From the NCBI GenBank assembly GCA_032718475.1, contig JAUCBJ010007693.1:1-45677 (forward strand): DNA of 45,677 bases, in the 5' to 3' direction. A program made the position numbers and the translations under genes. Positions 35,231 to 44,592 of the stretch are shown here, piece after piece; position 1 is the first letter of the stretch, and each line of letters begins with the position of its first letter. The notes under the pieces were generated by a model that worked only from the letters and a program-made list of their open reading frames with translations, was not told the DNA's origin and did no database searches. The stretch is from Nemertoderma westbladi. Lineage: Eukaryota; Xenacoelomorpha; Nemertodermatida; Nemertodermatidae.

Positions 35231-35737
35231 CTTTCGATAGCATCTACCCGAGAGTAGGGGTGGGCGCTACTCCTATCTGCTACCCAAAGGTAGGGGTGGG
35301 CGCTACTCCTATCTGCTACCCGAGAGTAGGGGTGGGCGCTACTCCTATCTGCTGGCCTAGAGTAGGGGTGGGCGCTACTCCTATCTGCTACCCGAGTGTA
35401 GGGGTGAGCGCTACTCCTATCTGCATACCCTAGGGTAGGGGTGGGCGCTACTCCTATCTGCATACCCTAGGGTAGGGGTGGGCGTTACTCCTATCTGCTA
35501 CCCGAAGGTAGGGGTGGGCGCTACTCCTATCTGCTACCCTAGGGTAGGGGTGGGCACTACTATCTGCTACCCGAGGGTAGGGGTGGGCGCTACTCCTATC
35601 TGCATACCCTAGGGTAGGGGTGGGCGCTACTCCTATCTGCTACCCTAGGGTAGGGGTGAGGGCTACTCCTATTTGCTACCCGAGGGTAGGGGTGGGCGCT
35701 ACTCCTATCTGCTACCCGAGGGTAGGGGTGGGCTCTT
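35231..35737. repeat. 36-bp minisatellite, about 14 copies
   Basis: Unit CTACCCGAGGGTAGGGGTGG plus GCGCTACTCCTATCTG. Most units contain CTACCCTAGGGTAG or a near variant, a self-complementary 14-mer. Since 36 is 12 codons, the minus strand shows a 12-residue repeating frame (ADRSSAHPYSRV), which I regard as noncoding. The array abuts the 3' end of the SINE at 35738-35878. Confidence 0.93.
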
Positions 35738-35878
35738 CTATCCCAAGTTTTGCTCCCAGTAATTTAACTGGTACTCATTTTATCGAGCCCAGTCGATGAA
35801 AGACTGGGAGAACCCTGGCAGGACTTGAACCTACTACCAAAAGATTTCAGGCCACTTCCAACTGAGCTACCAAGCCTT
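35738..35878 (-). mobile_element. tRNA-derived SINE
   Basis: Read on the minus strand, it starts with a tRNA-like head: GGCTTGGTAGCTCAGTTGGA (A box) at about 35877-35858, and GGTTCAAGTCC (B box) at about 35831-35821. A body follows with CCCAGTC..GACTGGG and ends near ATTACTGGGAGCAAAA. The 3' end runs straight into the 36-bp minisatellite. An intact tRNA gene is excluded because the anticodon arm is not well formed and no acceptor stem closes. The family is not named. Confidence 0.75.
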
Positions 35879-36032
35879 ATTATTCCGTATGAGTTAAAAC
35901 ACAATTTACAACAATTAGAATATGCATCTTATACAATATCAGATAGGTATGTAAGCAACATTAAGTAGAATTAGTATTTCAAACAACAACTTATGTATCA
36001 TAGTCTTCAAAGTCAGTAACCAACCATCTTCA

Positions 36033-36846
36033 TTACCCAGTTATTTGACGTTTAAATTTTTTAAACACATATTTCGAGTCACGGCGTAAGCTGATACTGA
36101 GAGCAAAAAATACAACAGGGTTACTAACGAAGTTCAACAATGGCATCGTATATAAAGACAGAATGTAAAATACTTGGAATGAATGCAACGTTTTCGCTAA
36201 GTATTGGAACATTATTGGATTATAGTGATGGAGCAATTGTAGGGAAATTTTTGGAACATATCCCACAGCAAATAGACTGGTTATAAGAATTAATATCAAA
36301 GTTGTTCGAGAATGTTGACTTCTTGGTTTAAAAGAGAATCTTCGCTTTTGCCTCCTCGATTCATTTTGCCCTTTTGGCCTATTTTCTCTGATAACTCTTA
36401 TATCAGGTTGCTTGTTATCATTATCAGGGTCAATGGAAACTTCTGCCTCATCGAAACAGTGTTTCTCTTCATCTATAACATCATCTTTTGGTGTTGATTC
36501 TGCTTTGGGCGCTTTATTCTGTGATTGATTGCAGTCCGCTATGGTTGAGAACCTTGTTGTCATGGTGCGCTCATCATCCCGGCAACGACCAATCAAAGTT
36601 GTGCGCAATGCAGCTTGTTGTCCCAACTTGACAACAATACTGCCATATAGTAGCGTCATTGTGAAGAGGGCGCTGGCCATAATAATTGCAAATGTTTGTT
36701 TTATAATGGCGTCGTTGTTTGCTGTGTCATTCAGCAGTATGAAGCTAAGCGAACTGAGAACTGCGAGTATGAGACAGGTTGCAATCGTTGCCATAGCATA
36801 CTTGAAGGTAAAGTAACGCCGAAATGGTTGAAATACCCCAAGAAAT
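36033..36846 (-). CDS. Rhodopsin-family GPCR, 3' terminal exon (TM4 to C-terminus)
   Basis: A single-exon reading of 271 residues, starting with one base that completes a split codon and then FLGVFQPFRRYF. An AG acceptor precedes it and the frame runs to a stop. FLGVFQPF is the stretch that normally follows the DR of the DRY motif at the end of TM3, so the intron most likely splits the Arg codon. Numbering from the Met at 36794: TM4 about 1-21; very short extracellular loop 2 with an NDT sequon (22-24); TM5 31-57 with LLYGS; a long basic/acidic loop 3 (58-163); TM6 164-187 with GYVP where CWxP is usual; TM7 203-232 with NPVVF for NPxxY; and helix 8 ending KFKRQITG. Exons for TM1-3 are upstream, to the right, and were not found in the window. 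Ligand unknown. The TM4 Trp, TM5 Pro and loop-2 Cys are absent. It could be a divergent functional receptor or a decaying one, but the frame is clean. Confidence 0.88.
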
Positions 36847-36862
36847 CTAAAATAAATAATAG
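36847..36862 (-). promoter_or_regulatory. Splice acceptor of the GPCR exon
   Basis: Minus-strand reading ATTATTTATTTTAG immediately before the exon base A and TTTCTTGGGG. It is T-rich and ends in TAG, consistent with a 3' splice site. The donor lies outside what can be seen. Confidence 0.75.
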
Positions 36863-37096
36863 TTAATAATAATTAGACCCATTGGATGAATAATATGTAT
36901 ATGTATATATATATATATATATAATATATTATGGATAACATTAACATTATATAATGGATATATTATGGAAACCAAGTGGCAGTGATCAAGCAGAATATGA
37001 ACAATTCCTTCCACGTTAATATTATTTTATTGAATTCATACAGATTTTGAAATGTACAATATACACATACAGTCTTTATGCCGTTTGGTTTCTCAT
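36863..37096. repeat. Intron sequence with (TA)n
   Basis: An alternating TA tract lies at about 36897-36924. The rest is plain AT-rich DNA presumed to be intron of the GPCR gene. Confidence 0.5.
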
Positions 37097-37907
37097 ACTA
37101 CTATTACTACTAGCTGCATTGAAGCTGCACATTGATATGCTATGCTGGCTTAACCAAAATTTTTGTCACCACCATGCAAAATTGCATGGTGGTACCATAC
37201 AACAAAATTGCACCGCCACAACCTATCCCTCATGTCTTTCGCGAGATTATCTGATCTTCAAAGCCAGTATACTTTAAGAGGCGTCTCGAGAATGTCATGG
37301 GCTGTACACCATGTTTATTTTTTCCATGGGGCTGCCAAAGCACAAAATGCACAGTGCACAGTCTGCTCCTCACGGCGAAGGCAATGTCCTGCAAAGTGGA
37401 GGTGGGACAAACCAACGAGACACCTCCAATGTTATATAGTGTCTGGTTGGGTATGTGTGCATTGTATTTAACACAGTGAACCCGGCGTAGCATTCTTGTG
37501 AATGTGCCATTCAGAAATTTATAATATTTGTTGGATACAGCTTTAGTTGGTACACCATAGTTGGCAATGACGTCCAGGTGGGATCGAACTGGTGAACTCT
37601 GGATTGAAAGTCTGACGCTCTAACCATTCGGGTAGGGGCTCAGGTAAAAGGTAGACGTGGAAATACTACATGATACCTTGAATGTCGGCAATTTACGTCC
37701 TCATGGTCTCCCATCTGACAATTCCATAATCCGCTACCACTGTGCTCAAACCTACTGTACTTGGCCGTCTTTAACCACTCACTAAAATGAAAGAGTGGTG
37801 TATATTAACCATGTCTATTCAGAGATTTGGTGTCCTCGGCCTCGGCAGTTAGAGCTCAGCATGGACTCACATAGAGGAGTATTGGTGCTACTGCTGCTCT
37901 AAATAAA
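37097..37907 (-). pseudogene. LINE B copy 3, split by a SINE-like insertion
   Basis: Minus-strand LINE B 3' part. It has a CTA-type tail (37097-37112), a 3' UTR with a 12-bp-arm palindrome (37168-37193, absent from copy 1), and a coding remnant MLRRVHCVKYNAHI (about 37450-37493) with PMTFSRRLLK. The element resumes after the insertion at 37829-37907 with the codons for SLDGTF..AEDTK-type sequence and ALRAAVV. Several indels break the frame. It lies in or next to the presumed GPCR intron. Confidence 0.87.
37521..37816 (-). mobile_element. SINE-like insertion within LINE B copy 3, with tRNA-like promoter
   Basis: A 296-bp insertion flanked by ATTCAGAAATTT (37509-37520) and ATTCAGAGATTT (37817-37828), a 12-bp duplication with one mismatch. 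The minus strand carries AATGGTTAGAGCGTC (A-box-like) and AGTTCGATCCC (B-box-like) at about 37625-37570, spaced as in a tRNA. About 170 bp precede this tRNA-like part, including CAGTGGTAGCGG and GATGGGAGACC words, so it may be a composite SINE or have a second promoter-like module. Not assigned to a named family. Confidence 0.72.
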
Positions 37908-38064
37908 ATTGTAGTGGCGCAGAATCACAGCAAACACCAAATATGTGTTTAGTGGGTTTAAACACAAAACTTTATTTCATATGCAACCAATTTGAGCTTG
38001 CGATCACGTTTTCAATTGTAGTCTTTGTGCGCCAGTATCTGGTATTCTATAGCATATTTGGGTC

Positions 38065-38559
38065 GCAGGTCCGAATCAGACAAAGGTCCGAATGTAGCCA
38101 GCCATCAGGGGCACGCAGGTCCGAATCAGACAAAGGTCCGAATGTAGCCAGCCATCAGGGGCACGCAGGTCCGAATCAGACAAAGGTCCGAAAGTAGCCA
38201 GCCATCAGGGGCACGCAGGTCCGAATCAGACAAAGGTCCGAATGTAGCCAGCCATCAGGGGCACGCAGGTCCGAATCAGACAAAGGTCCGAATGTAGCCA
38301 GCCATCAGGGGCACGCAGGTCCGAATCAGACAAAGGTCCGAATGTAGCCAGCCATCAGGGGCACGCAGGTCCGAATCAGACAAAGGTCCGAAAGTAGCCA
38401 GCCATCAGGGGCACGCAGGTCCGAATCAGACAAAGGTCCGAATGTAGCCAGCCATCAGGGGCACGCAGGTCCGAATCAGACAAAGGTCCGAATGTAGCCA
38501 GCCATCAGGGGCACGCAGGTCCGAATCAGACAAAGGTCCGAAAGTAGCCAGCCATCTGC
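38065..38559. repeat. 50-bp minisatellite, 10 near-identical copies
   Basis: GCAGGTCCGAATCAGACAAA begins units at 38065, 38115, 38165 and every 50 bp to 38515. The units are identical except for one T/A position (GAATGTAG or GAAAGTAG). The A variant is in units 3, 7 and 10. Each unit also contains GGTCCGAA twice. The near-perfect identity implies very recent expansion and likely length polymorphism. Confidence 0.96.
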
Positions 38560-39360
38560 CATCTAGCATATTAATTGTACCGGTACTGACTGATATGCTA
38601 TTGTTTCATAAAGTCTACATTCAACTCTTTTAGATTTGAATTATAATGTTGAAAGAACAGCGTCGTGTATTTATTCCATGGAATTTGAATTTAATTTGCC
38701 ATAGATATATCAAAAAATCACACCACCATGTGTTAATGAAATACAGGCCAGTAATTCTGCATGCTATAACGGATTTAATTAAAGAGTTGATTAGCTCAAT
38801 ATGCTTGTTACTGCACTTGGGATAGTGTGGCGGTGATCTCTTAGCTGAGTATTACTATATCATGAAAGGAAAATCACTTTGATGGAAATGGAACCGGAAT
38901 GCTAGTTGGAATCTCACCCTTCAATAAATTCTTAATTGATTGGAGACCAGAGTAATTTGGATTTGTAGTTTGTAAAACAATGTGAATAGGTACAACAAAA
39001 ATATTGACACACTAGTTCTTCAGCTGGTAAAGTAGTCACTTTTTTGCTCTATACAGATCGATATGCAATTTATTCGAAGTTTTCCAGCCAACAGACATTG
39101 TTTTTAAATTCCTGTGGCGTCTTTTCTATCTATTGATGTATGTTTCACCAGAGATCACCAAATAAATTGCATATCGATTGTTATTGTTTTACAAAGTATT
39201 ACGGCTATAATGTAAAGGCCAATATCGCCAAGTCCGACCTCCTTCCTCTTATGGTAACTGGTTATGTTACTCAACCATGATGGATCATAGTACAAATAGT
39301 TGGAAACTGGTAATATATATTTCGCATTTGGCAATACGGAATGTTAAATATGATAAGGGC
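38560..39360. other. Intergenic, no gene
   Basis: AT-rich. An ATTTGC..ATCGATATGCAATTTATT word at 39058-39073 recurs inverted at about 39165-39177 (AATTGCATATCGAT), a small inverted repeat ~95 bp apart. No exon was recognised. Confidence 0.5.
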
Positions 39361-39735
39361 GGAACTAGGACAATTGCCCCCCCCCCCCCCCGAGGAAAAT
39401 TGTCCCCCGGACAATTGCCCCCGAGGACAATTGCCCCCCGGACAATTGCAACCCGTACTATTGCCCCCCCGGACAATTGACCCCCGGACAATTTCCCCCG
39501 TACAATTGCCCCCCCGAATAATTGCCCCCCGGATAATTTCCCCTTGGACAATTGCCCCTCCGATAATTGCCACCCGGACAATTGCCCCTCGGACAATTGC
39601 CCCCCAGACAATTGCCCCGCGGACAATTGCCACCCCCCGAACAATTACCCCCCGGACAATTTCCCCCCCGAACAATTGCTCCCGGACAATTGCCCCCCGG
39701 ACAATTACCCCCGGACTATTGGCCCCCGGACAAAT
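39361..39735. repeat. 15-bp minisatellite, core CCGGACAATTGCCCC, about 24 copies
   Basis: Same unit as 33000-33240 with more copies. A C-run sits at the left end, as the G-run lies near the other array. Long open frames on both strands are by-products of a 15-base period without stops. Confidence 0.94.
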
Positions 39736-39912
39736 CGCGGCGACGCGTATAGCCTAAAAGCAACACACCGGTCAGGATTCCTTCGCCAACTCAGGGATCC
39801 CTTCACAACAACAATAATATAAAGCAATTATAGAATATATAAAACTGAACTTAATTAAATAATAGTTGAATCTGCTGGGCATGATGGGGGTAGACTTCCA
39901 CTATAGCTACAT

Positions 39913-39992
39913 GCTAGTGCTACTACTAGGATGGGCATGCTGCATTGCAGCTGCATTGTTAAGAATTTAAGAATGTTGTGACATGCTGGGGC
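39913..39992 (-). mobile_element. LINE B 3'-end fragment
   Basis: CTACTACTAGGATGGGCATGCTGCATT followed by a TTAAGAATGTTGTGACATGC remnant matches the 3' UTR and tail of LINE B copies 1 and 2. Only about 80 bp remain. Confidence 0.75.
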
Positions 39993-40001
39993 AGTTACCA
40001 T

Positions 40002-40009
<8 letters not shown>

Positions 40010-40032
<23 letters not shown>

Positions 40033-40325
40033 CACCAAATTTATATAGCCACTATCTATAAATAAATAGGTCTAATGCGCATTTACACGTACATTACATA
40101 ATATTAGTTCGGAAAAGCCTTAAGAAAATAATGTGACTTAAGCATAGTTTTGAAAGAAGCTAGACTGCTCGCTATCCTGATTTCCAATGGTAGGTCATTA
40201 AAGATTCTCGGTGCAGCCGCCGAAAAAGATATATCGCCAAATGTTTTATAGTTGGTTGATGGTACTACCAAAGTTGAGTTATACTGCGATCGTGTCACTT
40301 TGGAGTTAAATTGGAGGAAATTAGT
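40010..40325 (-). pseudogene. L2/CR1-type LINE, 3' terminal fragment
   Basis: On the minus strand a frame reads FLQFNSKVTRSQYN, then VPSTNYKTFGDISFSAAAPR, then IFNDLPLEIR and a SLASFKTMLKSHYF tail. This is the usual ending of CR1/L2-group ORF2 proteins. After the stop, a short UTR holds CTATATAAATTTGGTGTTATT and then an ATT-repeat tail (AAT repeats at about 40010-40030 on the plus strand), the normal 3' end of this LINE group. It is strongly 5'-truncated. It is different from LINE B and possibly from LINE A. Confidence 0.88.
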
Positions 40326-40887
40326 CTAAAAAAGTAAACCAAATATAATTTTTGATTCAACCATTGATATTTTGACCAATAATACTGAGAAACTGAAAAT
40401 AACTTAACTTTGTAATTTGTGTTTTGCGTGGATTATTTTATTTGTAGATACTATTAATATTGTAGATACCAAATAGGTGAATTAATATGGCAGCAAGTTG
40501 ATTATTGAAAGTAAAAAGATACTGTAGAAGATATAAAATAGAGTAGAGTAGCTGACATGGTAGAAAATAAATTTCGAATTGCGATAAAGGAAGAAGAAGG
40601 TTTGGATATTGTGAAGAAATCAGAAATTGTTACATTTACACATTAAGTACGTTATGAAGCAGTCCAAATTAATCAGTACAAAAAAAGTTTTTAATTATCT
40701 TTTAAATGTATTCAAGCTAGGGCTACTGCGAATTTTTTGTGGAAATGCATTCCATAAAGGATGACCTTGCAAAGAGATGGATTGGTGACGTACTTTAAAG
40801 ACGAATTTGTGGTAGATGAACCATCGACTACATTAACTAGGGCCTATTTAATTAATTGAAACAATGTAAATTGTGATTTAATTTATT
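40326..40887. other. Intergenic, no gene
   Basis: AT-rich. The segment 40690-40800 (AAGTTTTTAATTATCTTTTAA, GGAAATGCATTCCATAAAGG) has the look of a degraded L2/CR1 3' region, but I cannot anchor it. Confidence 0.4.
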
Positions 40888-42490
40888 TTATTCTTAAATT
40901 GTTACTTTTTCGCTCGAATATACCCCGAATATAAAATAAATATAACAATAAAAAAACCGCTCGAATATAAAAAAGTTTGACATTTTCCCCTAGGGAAGTA
41001 GTAACCCATAAGATGGCATTGGTTTTACTTTTTTTCCCGGTGAAAGAAAAGTAAAATATAATTATTTATTACATGGGAAAAAAATTAGAACATTTTTTCA
41101 TTATTCTCGAGGCAATTTTATTTACCGAGCGTCAGCGAGGTTAATAAAGGGTCGAGAGAATATTGAAAAAAAAAAATTTTCTACGTTTTTCCCCATGTAA
41201 TACGTAATTTTATTCTAAAATTTGTACTTTTTTGTTGCTCAATTCTGTAATAAAACATAGCGATACTACAGTACAGTAGTGTTACAAGATTAATTGAACT
41301 GCAGTATTTTATTATATTTTTTCCATAGTTACCGCGATTCATATTATTGTACTCTTCAACTCCTGATGCTGCCTTACTCAATGTTAAAATAATTTAGTGT
41401 TCTCGAATATTTATTACTTAACTAGAGAGCCGCTTAACTACATAAACTAATATTGGATATTGAGTTCCGTTTTGGAGTTCGCCACGCAGACACTAAATTT
41501 GCAATAACTTTTGAGTTTTTGAATGGATTTTGCTCAAATTACTTGCAAACCTTATCTACGTCGATGCTCTTTCAATATATTTAATAAAATTTAAGAAATT
41601 CCACCAAAAATATTTTACATAACTTTTTACGCCGGGAAAAAAAGTAAAATGTATGCAATCATATGGGTTACTTTTTTTCCCTTAGGGAAAAAAGTGAAAC
41701 TTTTTCTCCCGATTTTGGGGTATACTCGAGCGAAAAAGTAACAATTTAAGAATAAAAATATTTTTGGTGGAATTTCTTATATTTTATTACATGTGTTGAA
41801 GGAGCATCGACGTAGAAAAGGTTTGCACGTAATATGAGCAAAATCCTATTCACATACACAAAAGTTATTCAACTTTAGTGTCTGCAAAGCGTACTCCAAA
41901 CCGGAACTCAATATCCAATATTGGTTTATGTTGTTAAGCGGCTCTCTAGTTACGTATAAATATTCGAGAACTCTAAATTATTTAACATTGAGTTGACGAG
42001 TAATATTTATTATATAACTCTTAAAAAAGCTGAAGAATCATATACATAATATGTAATAGTTGGTATTTTTGTCAGTTCTAGAACATTATTCATTTATTCT
42101 AATTTTTTTCAACAGTAATCGGCCTGCTGTATTGCAGCTGTACATTGAGATGATAAGATGGCTTAACCAAAAAAATTTCTACCACCACTATGCAATTTAC
42201 AATGGGCTTGATGTGATGCAGATGTTGATGCATTGATTATGCTATGCCGGGGCCGGCTATATATAACAAAATGTTGCTATTTTTCAATAATCTAGCTCCC
42301 TATAATATAAAAAATAGTCCCCGAACAATTTTTCTTATTCTTAGAACATGGAAAATATTTTCACAATGATCTCCATTATTTATTAACCTCGCTACGCTCG
42401 ATAAATAGAATATCTCGAGTATATAGTGAAAATAATGTTCTACATTATTTACCATCAATAAATAATTATTCTTCACCCGGACTATATTGC
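40888..42490. mobile_element. Large fold-back (inverted repeat) element
   Basis: Several blocks pair in inverted orientation. Block a (40888-41054: CTTAAATTGTTACTTTTTCG, CCCTAGGGAAGTAGTAACCC) pairs with a' (41628-41755). Block b (41035-41200: CCCGGTGAA, ATAATTATTTATT, ACCGAGCG..GCGAGGTTAATAAA) pairs with b' (42330-42475). Block c (41380-41615: AACTAGAGAGCCGCTTAAC, GCATCGACGTAG, ATTCCACCAAAAATATTTT) pairs with c' (41758-41980). The order a b c a' c' b' means a ~1.45-kb palindrome (b c ... c' b') has block a' at its centre, with a second copy of a outside. No ORF is present. A LINE B scrap sits in the right arm. A fold-back transposon or a product of inverted duplication is likely. Confidence 0.8.
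42118..42200 (-). mobile_element. LINE B 3' UTR scrap
   Basis: GCTGTACATTGAGATGATAAGATGGCTTAACCAAAA matches the copy 3 3' UTR (37110-37165). It lies inside the right arm of the fold-back structure and has no counterpart in the left arm, so it is a later insertion or the arm was rearranged. Confidence 0.6.
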
Positions 42491-43391
42491 GCAGAGGAAA
42501 CTCAGGTACTCATTTATCTACGATTAATATTATTGTATTAATTTATATATATAATGTATTGTATATTTTCCAAAACAAGTTGGTCCAATATGATAACAAG
42601 TTATTAACTTATATATTTTGCTACCATTTAATGAATGCAAGCCGGCGAAGTATATAAATGAGTCACTGGACAGCTTAGTTGGCTAATTAAGGGAAATAAT
42701 AGTTTTATAATAATGTTAATAATTTATGGTAAAGAAAAACTACTAGGCCTATGGAGAACATTAGATTAGATAGATTAGGGTAGTATTACGCGAAAAGTAA
42801 TCAGCCAGGAAACCAGACTAGCCTTATTCCTCGCCAAATATAATCAATCAAGAGATACCCTTTTGGTTGATGTCATTATAGTAATTACACTGTATTCACT
42901 TAAATTAATAATTGGTAAATGTAAAGTGTTATAGTATTATGCATTGTTTCCGGCAAAAAATCGTGGTTTAGGCAGGATTTTAGAATAACATTTATCTTTG
43001 ATTATATGCAAGAAAATCAAAACTTTACTAAATATACTCCATAAAGGTGCAATGCAATATCGGCCAGAATGACAGATACTAATAGACAATGTAACTTTCA
43101 ATCAAATGTGAAAAGTTTGAATTGAAGCAATCATGGACAATCATATCGATTGGGCTGGCCGCACCGTTATCCTCCATAGTATGCATACTGTGTGAATCCC
43201 AGAGCGCATTCCAATTACACGTCAAGCCTAGGGCTCTCAGAAATCCAGGGGAATTACAGTTGGACCAAGCTGAAATTATGCATTGACAATTACCACACAA
43301 TTAAATACTAAATATCTCAATAAGTTTCTGGAAAAGGCGGAATTATAAAAGATTAAATAATCCGATTTATAAAATTAAATTAGGAGAAAAC
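42491..43391. other. Intergenic, no gene
   Basis: AT-rich. No repeat or exon could be supported. Confidence 0.5.
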
Positions 43392-43489
43392 TGTAATGAT
43401 TCATTGTAATGATTCATTGTAATGATTCATTGTAATGATTCATTGTAATGATTCATTGTAATGATTCATTGTAATGATTCATTACTTAA
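43392..43489. repeat. 13-bp minisatellite (ATTGTAATGATTC), about 7 copies
   Basis: Near-perfect copies of TGTAATGATTCAT, so a recent expansion. Confidence 0.93.
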
Positions 43490-43664
43490 AATTTACATTA
43501 CTTTAGTTTTAATTCTACCTACTATTATAATATCGTTCAGTTCCAGAATTTCACAGGTATTTGTTTCTGCAACATTTTCCTTGCGACATTATTGTACTTA
43601 ATGAATTACACTTTCGAATTTTATTGAACTTAATCAATATTGGTTAGTTTCAGGGAGATTAAAG

Positions 43665-44592
43665 ATGTCCTTAGATCATCATAATGATGATGGGGTGATG
43701 ATAACTCCACCTACTGGCTCCAGAAGTCGAGGAAATCCTGCCAAGTACCTAACTGATCTAGACTTTGCTGATGACTTAGGAGTACTCTCAGAATCACTAG
43801 AGGGAGCCCAACGGCTCCTCAGCTCATTAGAACATGCTGCTTCTAGTGTTGGTCTTTTTATTAAATCCAGAAAGACCAAAAGTTTGACAGTTAACTTTGA
43901 AAGTCCTCAGCAAGTCTCTGATCGTATGAGCATAAGCTCAAAAGATGGTATGCTTGAGCATGTGGATGACTTCTGTTACCTGGGATCATGGATCCGGAAG
44001 TCAGGTGATGACCTTCGAATACGTAAGGGAAAGGCATGGGCAGCCTTGAATAGGCTTTCCAGGATTTGGAAGTCACTGATAATTAATCGGAAACTTAAGG
44101 TCCGATTATTTAGAGCAGCAGTAGTTCCAGTACTCCTCTATGGGAGTCCATGCTGGGCTCTAACTGCTGAGGACACCAAATCACTGGATGGCACATTCAC
44201 AAGAATGCTACGTTGGGTTCATTGTGTCAAGTACAATGCACACATCTCCAACCAGACACTATATAACATTGGAGGTGTCTCATTGGTTCCCCCAAGCTTA
44301 CACTAGAAAAATATCGCCTCTGCTTTGCAGGACATTTCTTTCGCCGTGAGGACCAGCCAGTGCATAATCTTGTACTTTGGCAGACTCGTGGAGTGAATAA
44401 GCATGGTGGACAGCCCATGACTTTCTTGAGACGCATCTTAAAGGACACTGGCCTTGAAGATGCGGATGATCTAGCAAATGTCATGGGTGATGGGGAGTTG
44501 TGGCGGCGCAATTTTGTCGACAAGCCGGCACAGCATTTTTAAAAATGCAGCTGCAGTGCAGCATGCCGATCCTAGTAGTAGTAGTAGTAGTA
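43665..44592 (+). pseudogene. LINE B copy 4 (plus strand), RTE-like RT C-terminal half
   Basis: Begins within the RT at SLDHHNDDGVMITPP, after motif B, and includes motif C DLDFADDLGVL, SSVGLFIKSRKTK, VDDFCYLGSWIRKSG, GKAWAALNRLSRIWK, VVPVLLYGSPCWAL and MLRWVHCVKYNAHI. A one-base deletion near 44300 shifts the frame, after which RLCFAGHFFRREDQPVHNLVLW to KPAQHF continues to a stop at 44542. The 3' end is GCATGCCGATCC followed by (TAG)n. It is 5'-truncated, and no clear target duplication was found. Confidence 0.92.

Noticed and set aside
35173-35463. Minus-strand frame with 12-residue ADRSSAHPYSRV repeats
   Set aside because: The 36-bp minisatellite is a multiple of 3 without stops. It adjoins a SINE and no gene context supports coding.
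35806-35878. A tRNA gene on the minus strand
   Set aside because: The A and B boxes are present, but the acceptor and anticodon stems do not close well and SINE body sequence follows, so it is a SINE head.
38065-38559. CRISPR-like array because of regular 50-bp spacing
   Set aside because: The whole unit repeats with no variable spacers, and the sequence is animal nuclear DNA. It is a minisatellite.
39271-39822. Several overlapping 60-138 codon frames on both strands
   Set aside because: All come from the 15-bp CCGGACAATTGCCCC minisatellite. The same applies to the frames at 32932-33305.
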